A stretch of DNA of 64,000 bases from Polyangiaceae bacterium (GTDB lineage Bacteria; Myxococcota_A; Polyangia; Polyangiales; Polyangiaceae). Below the pieces are notes generated by a model, which saw only the letters and a program-made list of their open reading frames with translations, had not been told where the DNA came from and searched no databases. Shown here in pieces: positions 52,228-60,941 of the stretch. The DNA is taken from the NCBI GenBank assembly GCA_041389725.1, contig JAWKRG010000004.1, positions 1-64,000 on the forward strand, in the 5' to 3' direction. A program made the translations under genes and the position numbers. The stretch's first letter is position 1. Each line of letters begins with the position of its first letter.

Positions 52228-53652
52228 TCATGCCTTACCCGTCGAGATCGCCACGGCGTGCAGCTCGTCGAAGGCAGTCGTCAATTCGTTGCTGAGCTCG
52301 TGCAGATCGGAAACGCTGCTCCAGTCGGCGACGAGCCCCCAGTACAGGCCACCCGCGTAGCTGAACAGCGCAATGCCAAGTGCCTGATTCTCGAACAGCG
52401 GCACCAGCGGGAAGATCGAGTCCAGCTTTGCACCCAACAGATACAGTGGGAAGGGCGGACCTGGGACGTTGGTGATGACGATGTTGAACGCGCGTACCAT
52501 TCCCGCGACTCGGAACACATCGCGTACGAGGTTCGGAGTCGTGGCATCGCCAATCTGCTGCAGCAGTTGTGTCCCTGAGGCTTGTCCCGACTCGGCTTTC
52601 AGGTAGGTCGACATTTCGACCACGCACTGGTAGCGGCGTCGCGTGTCACGTTCTTGGAGCGGCAGCTTCGCCAGCGTCATCGCCACGCGGTTGCCACCCG
52701 CGCTGGCGTCCAGCTCCGAGCGCACGTTCACGGGGACGAGGGCGCGATAGTCGTCGAGCTTGGCGACGTCGACACCGTGACGCTCGAGGAAACGCGCGAG
52801 AGCCGCGGTGGCCGTCGCCAGCACCACGTCGTTGACCTTGCCTCCGAGCAAGCGCTTGACCTCTTTGACGCGCTCGAGGTCCATGCGGCACACGTCGAAG
52901 CGACGATGGGGCCCGATGTGCCTCGGGTTCAGTGGCGTTGGCGATGCCGGCGATAGTCCGGCGCGGAGCGCATTGGAGAGATCACCGACCTTGCCTCGTG
53001 TGGTATCGAGCCAGCCACTGAAGTCTTGCAGCGCATTGCGAGTGCGATCGATCGCGCGACGGGATGCTCCTGCGCGATAGCCCAACTCGGACGCCAGCAG
53101 CGTTGCCGCACTCGGAGCGGCTCTCGCTCTCCACGGCTCGGGTGAAACGGGCGGAGAGGCATCTTCGCTGGTGCTGAGCAGCCGCGCCATGAAGTCCACG
53201 CCGGCGATGCCGTCGATCATGCAGTGGTGGAGCTTTGGAATGATGGCAAAGCGCCCACCGGTCAGACCCTCGACGACCCAGAACTCCCACAGTGGGCGAC
53301 TGCGATCGAGCTGCTGAGAAAAGATGCGTCCGGCCAGACGTTTCAGCGTTCGGTCATCGCCGGGACTTGGCAGCGCGCTGTGACGCAAGTGGTAGTGAAT
53401 GTCGAAGTGATCGTCGTCGATCCAGACCGGGTGCCCGAGGCCCGGCACGCGGGCCAAGCGCTGTCGGTAGCGTGGCATGTCGGAGAGCGCGCTCTCGACG
53501 TAGGTTCGGATCTTCGAGAAGTCGATGCCGGCGCCCTTGCGCAGCGGGCCCGCGTCGAACACGGCTAGCGCGCCGACGTGCATGTGCGCGGCTCCGCTCT
53601 CGATCCCGAGGAACGAAGCGTCGAGGGCCGACAGGCGTTCGTGGAAGCTCAC
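52228..53652 (-). CDS. Wax ester synthase / diacylglycerol acyltransferase (WS/DGAT)
   Basis: A 474-residue acyl-CoA-dependent acyltransferase of the bacterial WS/DGAT family, which makes storage wax esters or triacylglycerol. The catalytic HHxxxDG motif is LHHCMIDGIAGVDFMARLL. Other family blocks are ALDASFLGIESGAAHMHVGALAVF, LGGKVNDVVLATATAALARFLE and VITNVPGPPFPLYLLGAKL. The length is typical. It starts at GTG 53652 and its end reaches the tandem-repeat area. Such enzymes are common in soil bacteria that store lipid. Confidence 0.95.
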   Translation of the reverse strand: MSFHERLSALDASFLGIESGAAHMHVGALAVFDAGPLRKGAGIDFSKIRTYVESALSDMPRYRQRLARVPGLGHPVWIDDDHFDIHYHLRHSALPSPGDDRTLKRLAGRIFSQQLDRSRPLWEFWVVEGLTGGRFAIIPKLHHCMIDGIAGVDFMARLLSTSEDASPPVSPEPWRARAAPSAATLLASELGYRAGASRRAIDRTRNALQDFSGWLDTTRGKVGDLSNALRAGLSPASPTPLNPRHIGPHRRFDVCRMDLERVKEVKRLLGGKVNDVVLATATAALARFLERHGVDVAKLDDYRALVPVNVRSELDASAGGNRVAMTLAKLPLQERDTRRRYQCVVEMSTYLKAESGQASGTQLLQQIGDATTPNLVRDVFRVAGMVRAFNIVITNVPGPPFPLYLLGAKLDSIFPLVPLFENQALGIALFSYAGGLYWGLVADWSSVSDLHELSNELTTAFDELHAVAISTGKA

Positions 53653-53730
53653 GGCCCCTACACCATACCCGCTTGAACCTGTGCGCGACTATGCCAAGCA
53701 CGCGGGACGAGGAGACGCTAGTCTGGAGGC

Positions 53731-54555
53731 GTGCAAGGACCGACCCCGATCGCTGAGATCCGTGAAGGACTCGTGTGCGTGGAGGGAGTCGTGGTCGCAG
53801 CTGACGCGCCGCTCTTGGTAGCAGCCGCGAGCGGGCGCCCTTGCGTTTGCTGGGTCGTTACGTCGGGGCTGCTCACCGGTCCGCTGAAACAGGAGGGACA
53901 GCCGTTCTTCGTGAAGGACGCTGGGGGCGAAATCCTCGTGTTGCCGGATCGCTTTACTGCGCGCTTGGGTGGACGCGAGCAGCACGCCGATCTGGAGGTC
54001 GTCGATGCCGACGTGCGCTTGGTCAGTGACCAACTCGCCACGGTGCGTGACAAGCTGCGCGAGAAGCGGGATCCTGAGGTTGTCCAGCAACGCAAGACGT
54101 TGCGAAAGCTGTACACGCTCTTGTGTGCAATTCGCGCTCATGCCCGCGGGCACTGCCATGTGGGCAAGAGCCTGGAGGGACAGGAACGCTTCATCGCAAA
54201 GAACACCGCACTCTTCGCGAGCGAGTTCGCCCCCAAGAAGCTGCGGACTCTCGAACTGACCCGAGAGGAGACGATTCTGACGGTCGGGCAGCAAGTGCGT
54301 GTTACCGGCGTTGCTAGTCGGCGAGTCGATGGCTTGGCGGCGGGGTCTGGCTATCGAGAGCGTTCCACGCGCCTGGTGCTCTCTGCACCGGAAGACGAGC
54401 CGCTGCTCATCATCGGTGAAGGTGCCGAGGAAGCCGAGCAGGAGCGGCGCATCGAGGCCGCAGTGACTCCAGAGCAGAACCCGGTACGCCTACAGTTCGC
54501 TCTAGGCCTGATGCTCGCCATCCTGGCCCTTGCCGGCTGGCTACTCACCCGCTGA
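53731..54555 (+). CDS. GIDE-like membrane-anchored protein
   Basis: A 274-residue protein with a C-terminal single membrane anchor (LQFALGLMLAILALAGWLLTR). The soluble part resembles the GIDE-type domain of MAPL/MUL1-like proteins: EIREGLVCVEGVVVAADAPLLVAAASGRPCVCWVV, FFVKDAGGEILVLPD, VGQQVRVTGVASRR. No RING finger is present. The known eukaryotic members are ubiquitin ligases, but bacterial ones lack that activity and their role is unknown. GTG 53731. Divergent from WS/DGAT with 78 bases between starts. Confidence 0.6.
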   Translation: MQGPTPIAEIREGLVCVEGVVVAADAPLLVAAASGRPCVCWVVTSGLLTGPLKQEGQPFFVKDAGGEILVLPDRFTARLGGREQHADLEVVDADVRLVSDQLATVRDKLREKRDPEVVQQRKTLRKLYTLLCAIRAHARGHCHVGKSLEGQERFIAKNTALFASEFAPKKLRTLELTREETILTVGQQVRVTGVASRRVDGLAAGSGYRERSTRLVLSAPEDEPLLIIGEGAEEAEQERRIEAAVTPEQNPVRLQFALGLMLAILALAGWLLTR

Positions 54556-54594
54556 GCGCGGACGCTTGTTCGACCCATGGCCTAAGCTCCATTC

Positions 54595-55122
54595 ATGCTC
54601 CACGCTTCACCCGCAGTTTCCGTCCCTCGCATCGCCACTCCCCGGCTCTTGCTGCGCGAGCTGCGCCCCGCGGATTTCGACGACTACGCCGAGAACCTGC
54701 TCGATCCCACGGCGACGACGCACCTTTCGCCGGTGAAGACCCGTCGCGACGCATGGAAGGTGTTCACGTCCATGGCGGGCACCTGGATGCTGCACGGCAC
54801 GGGCTGGTGGGGCGTGGAACTCGTCGAGACGGGCAAGCTGGCGGGCAGCGTCGGACTCTTCTTTCGTGAGGATGCGATCGACGCCGAGATTGGCTGGATC
54901 ATCTACCGGTCGCACTGGGGAAAGGGGTACGCGAGTGAAGCGGCCGTCGCGGCGCTTGCTCACGGGCTCCAGACGCTGCGCCGGCCGCGTGTGGTGGCGC
55001 ACATCGATGCGGGCAACGCAGCGTCGATCCGCGTCAGCGAGAAGATCGGGATGTGCTACGACCGCGACGTGGACTTCGGGGATCAGCGCGTCGGGCTGTA
55101 CGTGGCGTCTGCACCAGGGTGA
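54595..55122 (+). CDS. GNAT-family N-acetyltransferase (RimJ/RimL-like)
   Basis: A 175-residue GNAT acetyltransferase. It begins SVPRIATPRLLLRELRPADFDDYAENLLD, a RimJ/RimL-type N-terminus. The acetyl-CoA-binding region is AEIGWIIYRSHWGKGYASEAAVAALAHGLQTL, followed by VAHIDAGNAASIRVSEKIGM, the usual late block. It transfers an acetyl group to an amine; the substrate (protein N-terminus or small molecule) is not evident. ATG 54595. Complete length. Confidence 0.92.
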   Translation: MLHASPAVSVPRIATPRLLLRELRPADFDDYAENLLDPTATTHLSPVKTRRDAWKVFTSMAGTWMLHGTGWWGVELVETGKLAGSVGLFFREDAIDAEIGWIIYRSHWGKGYASEAAVAALAHGLQTLRRPRVVAHIDAGNAASIRVSEKIGMCYDRDVDFGDQRVGLYVASAPG

Positions 55123-55170
55123 CGCTACTGCGGTTTGCGATGCAAGATCGCGATCCGCGGAGTCGAGCCC

Positions 55171-58125
55171 TCAGAGCAGGCCGGCGAGGCCTTCGCGTCG
55201 GCGGGCCAGTTCCGTTTGGATCATCGCGACGTGCTCGTGCTCCTCGGCTTCGAGTTCGCGATACAGGCGCCACACGGCAGAGCCCCGGGTGAGGCTGGTG
55301 GAGCGCTCGGCAAAGAAATCACGGGCGCGCTGCTCGAGCTTCACTGCGACTTCCAAGAGCTCCAAGGGTCCCTCGACCGGGCGCTCGAAGCCGGCATAAA
55401 GCGCCGCCGTCGAGGGTCCCAGATCGGCCGCCCCTAGCTCCAGCGGCGCGATGTGATAGCGGGCGGCGAGCAGGTGCAAGTGCTCACGTTCCATGGCTGC
55501 GAGGCGTTGGAATAGATCTTTCAGATCGGGATCCGAGCAGCTCTCGCCGCCGCGCTGATAGAAAGACAGCCCGCCAAGCTCGACTTCCATCGCTTCGCGC
55601 ACTGCCTGGCGAGTGCGGTCGTCGACTTGCGCTTGATCCCGATCGCGCGTGAGCTTGCCTCCACACGCCGAGCACAGTCCGTAGGGGAACGCGAATCCTT
55701 CATGAACCTTGTGGCAGTCCAGGCACTGCCAGCGGATGGTCTCACCCGCGCAGCAAACGTACGGATCTCCAGGCTCGATCGCACCGTGACAGCGCGGGCA
55801 TTTGCCTTCCCCCGCGGGATGCTCGTCCTGAGCTTGCTCGATGGGCGCTGGCGGCCATTGCCTGTCGCGTAGGTACGCTGTCACGTGGCGCGCCGCGCGA
55901 CGGCCCGCGCCCAGCGCCAAGATCACCGTGGCGCCGCCGGTCACGATGTCGCCGCCAGCGAACACGCCGGGAATGCTGGTGGCCTGGGTGATCGCATCGG
56001 CCTCGATGTAGCCCCATTTGTTGAGCTTGAGCTCGGCGCTGGAGCGCGGAACGATGGGATTGGCGCGCGTCCCGAGAGCGTAGATCACGGTCTGCGCGGG
56101 AAACTCCGTCAGCGCGCCTTCGATGGGCACGGGTCGGCGGCGGCCGGAGGCGTCGGGCTCGCCCAGTTCCATCCTTTGGCAGCGCACGGCGCGCACGTTC
56201 TTGTCGTCGTCCAACAAGATCTCCGTGGGGCCGTGGAGAAAGGAGAACTCGATGCCCTCCTCGCGGGCGTGCCGCAGCTCTTCGACGCGCGCCGGTGCTT
56301 CCGCTTCGGTGCGGCGGTAGACGCAGCGCACGTTCTTGGCACCCAGCCGCTTGGCCACGCGCAGGCAATCCATCGCGGTGTTGCCCGCGCCGATCACCAC
56401 CACGTCCTGTCCCAGCTCCACCGGCGTGTCGCGATAGGGAAAGGAGTCCCCACCCATCAGATTCACGCGCGTGAGAAACTCGTTGGCGCTCAGCACCTGC
56501 CCGGCGGACTCACCCGGCAGGCCCAGGAACACGGGATAGCCCGCGCCGGTGCCGACGAACACAGCGGAGAATCCCATGGCGCCGAGCAGCTTCTCCAAGG
56601 TGAAGGTCTTGCCCACGACCTTGTTCACCTCGAAGCGAACACCGAGCTGTTCCAGGGATCGAATCTCCTTTTCGATGGATTCCCGAGGCAAGCGAAAGCT
56701 CGGGATGCCGTACTGCAACACGCCACCGACCACGTGCAGCGCTTCGTAGACGACGACCTCCACGCCCTGACGAGCAAGGTCACCGGCACACGCAAGCCCG
56801 GACGGCCCCGAGCCCACGATGGCGACGCGACCCAGCGCGGCGTTCTTGGCAATAGGCTCCGTCATGGGCGGAGGCGCGTGATCGCCGACGAAGCGTTCCA
56901 GGCGACCAATGGCGACGGGTTCCATCTTCTTGTGCAGGATGCACTGCGCTTCGCACTGGCTCTCCTGCGGGCAGACCCGGCCGCACACCGACGGGAACAG
57001 GTTGCTTTCGTGGATGACGCCGAGGGCACCTGCCATGTCGCGTACCAGCATGTGACGAATGAACCGTGGAATGTCGATACCCACGGGACAGCCGCTGACG
57101 CACGTGGGCCGCACGCACTGAATGCAGCGTTCAGCCTCCAGCAGCGCCTCGTCCTGGGTGTAGCCGAGATTCACCTCTTCGAAGTTTCGCGACCGTTCTT
57201 CGGCGTCTCGCGTTGGCATCGGCGTGGCCGTGGGCGCCACGGCTTTGATCTTCTTGTAGTTGCGCTTGCCCTCTTTGAAGAGTTGAAGCTCGAGGTTGCA
57301 CACGTGGTCGTAGTCGGTTTGCGCCTTGGTTTCGTGCCCGGAAAACCGGCGCTGGCGCACCATCAGCTCGTCGAAATCCACGGCGTGGGCGTCGAAGTCG
57401 GGGCCATCCACGCAGGCGAAGCGAATGTCTCCACCCACGGTCACGCGGCATGAGCCGCACATGCCAGTGCCGTCCACCATGATCGCGTTGAGACTGACTA
57501 CCGTGGGTACCGCCGCGGGCCGCGTGACCTCGGAGCAGGCGCGCATCATGGGCAACGGTCCGATGGCGATCACCTGCTTCGGGATCGGCTCTTGGGCGAT
57601 GACGCGGGCCAAAGCCTCCGTCACGAAGCCCGGCTGTCCGTAGGAGCCGTCGTCGGTGCAGACGATCAGTTCGTCACTGATCTCGCGAAAACGTTCCTCC
57701 CAGAACACCAGCGGCTTGCTCCGAAACCCGATGATCGACGTGACGCGGTAGCCCGCTTCCTTGAAGGCGCGAGCTTGAGGGTAGATGGGCGCGACGCCGA
57801 GCCCACCGCCCACGAGCACGACGTGACCGGGCTCACCGATGTGACTGGCGATACCCAGGGGGCCGACGAAGTCCAAGAACCAGCTACCGCGTCGGTACTT
57901 GTCGAGCATCTCGTGGGTCGAGCGCCCCAGGGCTTGGATCACCATCGTGATGGTGCCGCGCTCCCGATCGAAGTCAGCGATGGTGAGCGGGATGCGCTCG
58001 CCGCCTTCGTGCAGTCGCAACATCACGAACTGACCGGGCTCTGCGGCCTGGGCTACGTCCGGCGCGAAGACCTCCCAAAGGAATGTCGAATCCGAAAACT
58101 GCTCGTGCCGGACGATCTGATACAC
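55171..58125 (-). CDS. NfnB-NfnA fusion with C-terminal zinc ribbon and ferritin-like domain
   Basis: A 984-residue protein. Residues 1-~290 are a ferredoxin-NADP reductase/NfnB-like domain (ERIPLTIADFD; VVLVGGGLGVAPIY; [2Fe-2S] site DGTGMCGSCRVTV...FACVDGPDFD). ~300-775 is a GltD/NfnA-like flavoprotein with two cubane clusters (CIQCVRPTCVSGCPVG, CGRVCPQESQCEAQC), FAD/NAD motifs VAIVGSGPSGLACAG and VVVIGAGNTAMDC, and GVFAGGDIVTGGATV. ~785-850 is a Cys-rich zinc-ribbon/rubredoxin-like stretch (CPRCHG..., CLDCHK, CSACGG). ~860-984 is a four-helix ferritin/rubrerythrin-like domain with EVELGGLSFY, MEREHLHLL and EAEEHEHVAM. It probably couples NADH, NADPH and ferredoxin. Confidence 0.9.
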   Translation of the reverse strand: MYQIVRHEQFSDSTFLWEVFAPDVAQAAEPGQFVMLRLHEGGERIPLTIADFDRERGTITMVIQALGRSTHEMLDKYRRGSWFLDFVGPLGIASHIGEPGHVVLVGGGLGVAPIYPQARAFKEAGYRVTSIIGFRSKPLVFWEERFREISDELIVCTDDGSYGQPGFVTEALARVIAQEPIPKQVIAIGPLPMMRACSEVTRPAAVPTVVSLNAIMVDGTGMCGSCRVTVGGDIRFACVDGPDFDAHAVDFDELMVRQRRFSGHETKAQTDYDHVCNLELQLFKEGKRNYKKIKAVAPTATPMPTRDAEERSRNFEEVNLGYTQDEALLEAERCIQCVRPTCVSGCPVGIDIPRFIRHMLVRDMAGALGVIHESNLFPSVCGRVCPQESQCEAQCILHKKMEPVAIGRLERFVGDHAPPPMTEPIAKNAALGRVAIVGSGPSGLACAGDLARQGVEVVVYEALHVVGGVLQYGIPSFRLPRESIEKEIRSLEQLGVRFEVNKVVGKTFTLEKLLGAMGFSAVFVGTGAGYPVFLGLPGESAGQVLSANEFLTRVNLMGGDSFPYRDTPVELGQDVVVIGAGNTAMDCLRVAKRLGAKNVRCVYRRTEAEAPARVEELRHAREEGIEFSFLHGPTEILLDDDKNVRAVRCQRMELGEPDASGRRRPVPIEGALTEFPAQTVIYALGTRANPIVPRSSAELKLNKWGYIEADAITQATSIPGVFAGGDIVTGGATVILALGAGRRAARHVTAYLRDRQWPPAPIEQAQDEHPAGEGKCPRCHGAIEPGDPYVCCAGETIRWQCLDCHKVHEGFAFPYGLCSACGGKLTRDRDQAQVDDRTRQAVREAMEVELGGLSFYQRGGESCSDPDLKDLFQRLAAMEREHLHLLAARYHIAPLELGAADLGPSTAALYAGFERPVEGPLELLEVAVKLEQRARDFFAERSTSLTRGSAVWRLYRELEAEEHEHVAMIQTELARRREGLAGLL

Positions 58126-58224
58126 CGCGTCACCGCCTGGGTTGAGGGGTTGCTCTACCCGAAGCTAGGTGCTGGGTGACGTTCTCGGCAAGCCCCGCGG
58201 GGTGTGAGTTCGTGCCTTGTTGCG

Positions 58225-58551
58225 TCAGCGCTGAAAAGCGACGAGTCCCAATAGCCCGACAGCCAGGAGCCCGAGTGCGGGTACGAGCCAGAACCAAAAC
58301 ACGACGCGAAGTCCGGAACTGGGCCAACGGCGAAGCGCCATCGCGAAGGGTAGTCCGAACACGGGAATGACCTGCAGCGCCAAGAGCGCGAGCAGCAGAC
58401 CGCGAGCGACGATGCCGCCCATGTCGACCACGGGCCAGCGCAGCAAGTTCACGGCCGTGAGCGCCATGACGGCGCTTCCGGCAGCACCCACGGCCAGGGC
58501 GTACCAGGTGGAGCGCGACGACGAAGGGCGTGAGGCGGCGATGGCCGACAT
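58225..58551 (-). CDS. Small membrane protein (three helices)
   Basis: A 108-residue membrane protein with three hydrophobic segments (ALAVGAAGSAVMALTAVNLL, GLLLALLALQVIPVFGLPFAMAL, VVFWFWLVPALGLLAVGLLGLVAF). No family is recognised. It starts at ATG 58551 and is convergent with nothing; the gap to the next plus-strand gene holds only short shadow frames. Confidence 0.65.
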   Translation of the reverse strand: MSAIAASRPSSSRSTWYALAVGAAGSAVMALTAVNLLRWPVVDMGGIVARGLLLALLALQVIPVFGLPFAMALRRWPSSGLRVVFWFWLVPALGLLAVGLLGLVAFQR

Positions 58552-58771
58552 GACGGAGCAACCCCCGTGTGTCCGCGCCTATTCCCCACTTCGTGCCGCC
58601 CGTGGTGCGTACACGTCCCGGGTCAGTTGAGCTAAGCCTGCATGGATGCGCGCGCGTGCCGGCCACTGGGTGACACGGGTTGGCCAGACTCCCGTGGATC
58701 TCGAATCCATCGAAGCGAGTAGCTTCGTGACGCTCGCAGAGTGCGGTGGCGTCGACTCCGACACGGCGACG

Positions 58772-59569
58772 ATGCTCGTCGTCTTGGGCGACACACACGG
58801 GCATCTCGACGCGGCGGAACGCGCGTGCCTGCGAGTGCAGCACGCGTTCCAGCGGCAGATAGACGCCATCTTCCAAGTGGGTGACTTCGGCTATTGGCCC
58901 GAAGGCAGCGCCGGCGAAGACCCCTTCTACAAGGAAGAAGACGCTCACGAGCTTCCCGGCGTCCTTGCTCGCGGGACCTCGCTCGTCATTGGAGAGTCTC
59001 GATTGGATCGTCGCCAAGCCCCACTGCACTTCATTCGCGGCAATCACGAAGACTTTGTCGCTCTGGCACGGGTGTCCCGAGACCGTTGCGAGGCATCGCC
59101 CTGCGGCAGCGAGCTCAGCTACCTTCCCGACGGCTTTCGCGGCGAGGTGGTAGGGGTTTCCTGCGCGGCCGTCGGTGGCATCCTCCGTGATCTCAGTGGC
59201 GGACGCGGGCGGCGCGCCAAACAGCGACGCAAGGCGGCGCGGGTTGCGCTCGACACGGATCCCCGATTCTCCGACTCGGGCCTACTCGATGCCGTTGGCG
59301 AGGTCGATCTTCTGCTGACCCACTCGGGACCGGACGATCGAGAGGAGCGACACGGCTCGCGCGCGCTCGCGAACACGCTGCGCAAGGGGCAGGTGACGCT
59401 TCACTTCTACGGGCATCATCACCGCCACAGCTTCGCCGAAACGCCGAGGGGAGTCAGCGTTGGCCTGAGAAACCTCGCTGCCCGGGGAGGTGCACTCGCG
59501 CCCGGCGCACTCGCGATTGTGCTCTGGAGAGACCGCAGTGCGTTCCGCGTGCTGGTGCACCAAGGCTGA
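58772..59569 (+). CDS. Calcineurin-like metallophosphoesterase
   Basis: A 265-residue metallophosphoesterase. It starts naturally at MLVVLGDTHGHLDA (Asp and His metal ligands), followed by IFQVGDFGYWPE (GDxxY-type), FIRGNHEDF (GNHE/D) and HFYGHHHRHSF (C-terminal GHxH). All four family blocks are present. The frame extends 42 codons upstream to ATG 58646, but that part lacks homology and would precede the domain. The substrate (nucleotide, phosphoprotein or phosphodiester) is not evident. An insert with Arg-rich GGRGRRAKQRRKAARVA lies mid-protein. Confidence 0.88.
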   Translation: MLVVLGDTHGHLDAAERACLRVQHAFQRQIDAIFQVGDFGYWPEGSAGEDPFYKEEDAHELPGVLARGTSLVIGESRLDRRQAPLHFIRGNHEDFVALARVSRDRCEASPCGSELSYLPDGFRGEVVGVSCAAVGGILRDLSGGRGRRAKQRRKAARVALDTDPRFSDSGLLDAVGEVDLLLTHSGPDDREERHGSRALANTLRKGQVTLHFYGHHHRHSFAETPRGVSVGLRNLAARGGALAPGALAIVLWRDRSAFRVLVHQG

Positions 59570-59717
59570 GCCTTCGGGGTGCGCGGCGCCACGGCGGAAA
59601 AGTCCGGCAAACCCAGGCGCGACGCCGCGATCGTTCCAAGGGATGCAACGACAGCTTCCAATCATTCAAATGGCGTTGATTCCCGAGTCGTCGCATGCTG
59701 AGCAGCAGGAGACACGG

Positions 59718-60359
59718 ATGCAGAAGACCTTACTTGTTGGAATGGTGCTCTCGGTACTGGCCGGCTGCGGGGGCCAGGCCATGGACGATGGCGCTGCGGG
59801 CGCAGGCAGTGGCGGCGCGGCAGGGGGCGGAAGCGCCGGCGCAGCAGGACTGGGCGCGACGGGTGGAAGCGCTGGCGCGGCGGGCGGCGCTGGAGGCGGC
59901 AGCGCCGGCGTGGGTGCGGGCGGCGTGTCGAGCAGTGGTGGAGGCGGAGGTGAGTGCGTTCCCAAGGGAGAGGGTTGGGGCCACACCGTGGAACCCACCT
60001 GCGCAGAACTCGATGTCATGGCGGTGAGTAGCACGCAACTCAGTGACGACAGCGGCGACGGTAGCGTCGCTCCCGGTGAGAGCTTTCATTGGGACGTAGT
60101 GCTGGCGGAAGTCGCCGGCGAAGGATTCGGGCTCTACCCTGGCGTGAAGTTCGAGAGCGACAACCCCGCCGTCACCATCGCCGAGGACACCTGGTTCTAC
60201 GGCATCTTCGCTTGCGATAGCTACGCGACGGGCGGCAGCGGCAAGGTCGGCGCGAACGTCGCGCCAGGCACGGTGGTCAAGCTCACGGCGCGCGTCGCCA
60301 TGCTGAATCAAGACTGCTCGGCCGCGCCCTCGACCAGCTTGGAGTTCGTCGTGAAGTAG
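59718..60359 (+). CDS. Gly/Ser-linker lipoprotein
   Basis: A 213-residue predicted lipoprotein. ATG 59718 has CAGGAG upstream, and the signal MQKTLLVGMVLSVLAGC is a lipobox. A ~70-residue Gly/Ala/Ser linker is followed by a beta-sandwich-like domain (GESFHWDVVLAEVAGEGFGLYPGVKFESDNPAVTI, FYGIFACDSYATGGSGKVGANVAPGTVVKLTARVAML) with two or three Cys. The domain resembles small surface carbohydrate- or protein-binding modules. Convergent with the unknown gene on the opposite strand, 15 bases away. Confidence 0.77.
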   Translation: MQKTLLVGMVLSVLAGCGGQAMDDGAAGAGSGGAAGGGSAGAAGLGATGGSAGAAGGAGGGSAGVGAGGVSSSGGGGGECVPKGEGWGHTVEPTCAELDVMAVSSTQLSDDSGDGSVAPGESFHWDVVLAEVAGEGFGLYPGVKFESDNPAVTIAEDTWFYGIFACDSYATGGSGKVGANVAPGTVVKLTARVAMLNQDCSAAPSTSLEFVVK

Positions 60360-60374
60360 GCGTCCCCTGGGGCG

Positions 60375-60830
60375 TCAGCTCGGTCGCGTCGGCAGCGCGC
60401 AATCGCTCATCAGTCGACGACGTGCGGTGAGATAGTCCTCGAGCTTGGCGTGCACTCCGAAACGAATGCGCGGGTAGGCGATGTTGGCAACCGAGAGCCC
60501 CATCCGCACCATGCGCGAAGCGGTCAGAAAATGTGCTTCGACTAGCGTGTCGCGCTTGCTCCCAAGCCAGTTGGTCCACAGGGTTCGGTAGTGAGAATCG
60601 TAGGTGGGGGCGTCCAACCATTGGTGAAAGCCGGCGAACTTGCCGTGCTCTCGCTCGATGGCGTTGAACTCTGCCTGCAAGCGGACGGCGATCGGCGGGT
60701 CCATGTGGCCGAAGATCACATCCTCCAGGCAGTACCCTTCCACGCGATAGAAGACGCGAGTGCCAATCGGAGTGCGGAAGTAGTTCCACGCAGGGTCGAG
60801 TCCCTCACCCGGTGAACGCTGCGGCACCAT
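60375..60830 (-). CDS. Hypothetical protein (151 aa)
   Basis: A 151-residue protein, mostly helical by pattern, with one internal hydrophobic stretch too short for a membrane helix. Recurrent motifs are RTPIGTRVFYRVEGYCLEDVIFGHMDPP, REHGKFAGFHQWLDAPTYDSHYRTLWTNWLG and MVRMGLSVANIAYPRIRFGVHAKLEDYL. Trp/Tyr/His-rich segments suggest a folded, possibly ligand-binding protein. I do not recognise the family. ATG 60830. Codon use is like the neighbours. Confidence 0.65.
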   Translation of the reverse strand: MVPQRSPGEGLDPAWNYFRTPIGTRVFYRVEGYCLEDVIFGHMDPPIAVRLQAEFNAIEREHGKFAGFHQWLDAPTYDSHYRTLWTNWLGSKRDTLVEAHFLTASRMVRMGLSVANIAYPRIRFGVHAKLEDYLTARRRLMSDCALPTRPS

Positions 60831-60941
60831 TCAATTCATCTCCCAGACTACGGCAGGATCCACTGAGGATCCCTCTTTCTGTCCACAGCGTCAACGCGAT
60901 CCCGAGTCGACTCCAGAGGCTGCCTGCGCCGCGCGAAAGCG

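Noticed and set aside
55885..57453. A 522-codon open frame antisense to the NfnBA fusion
   Set aside because: It is a GC-skew shadow of the real gene on the other strand; its translation is His/Arg/Gly-rich without domains.
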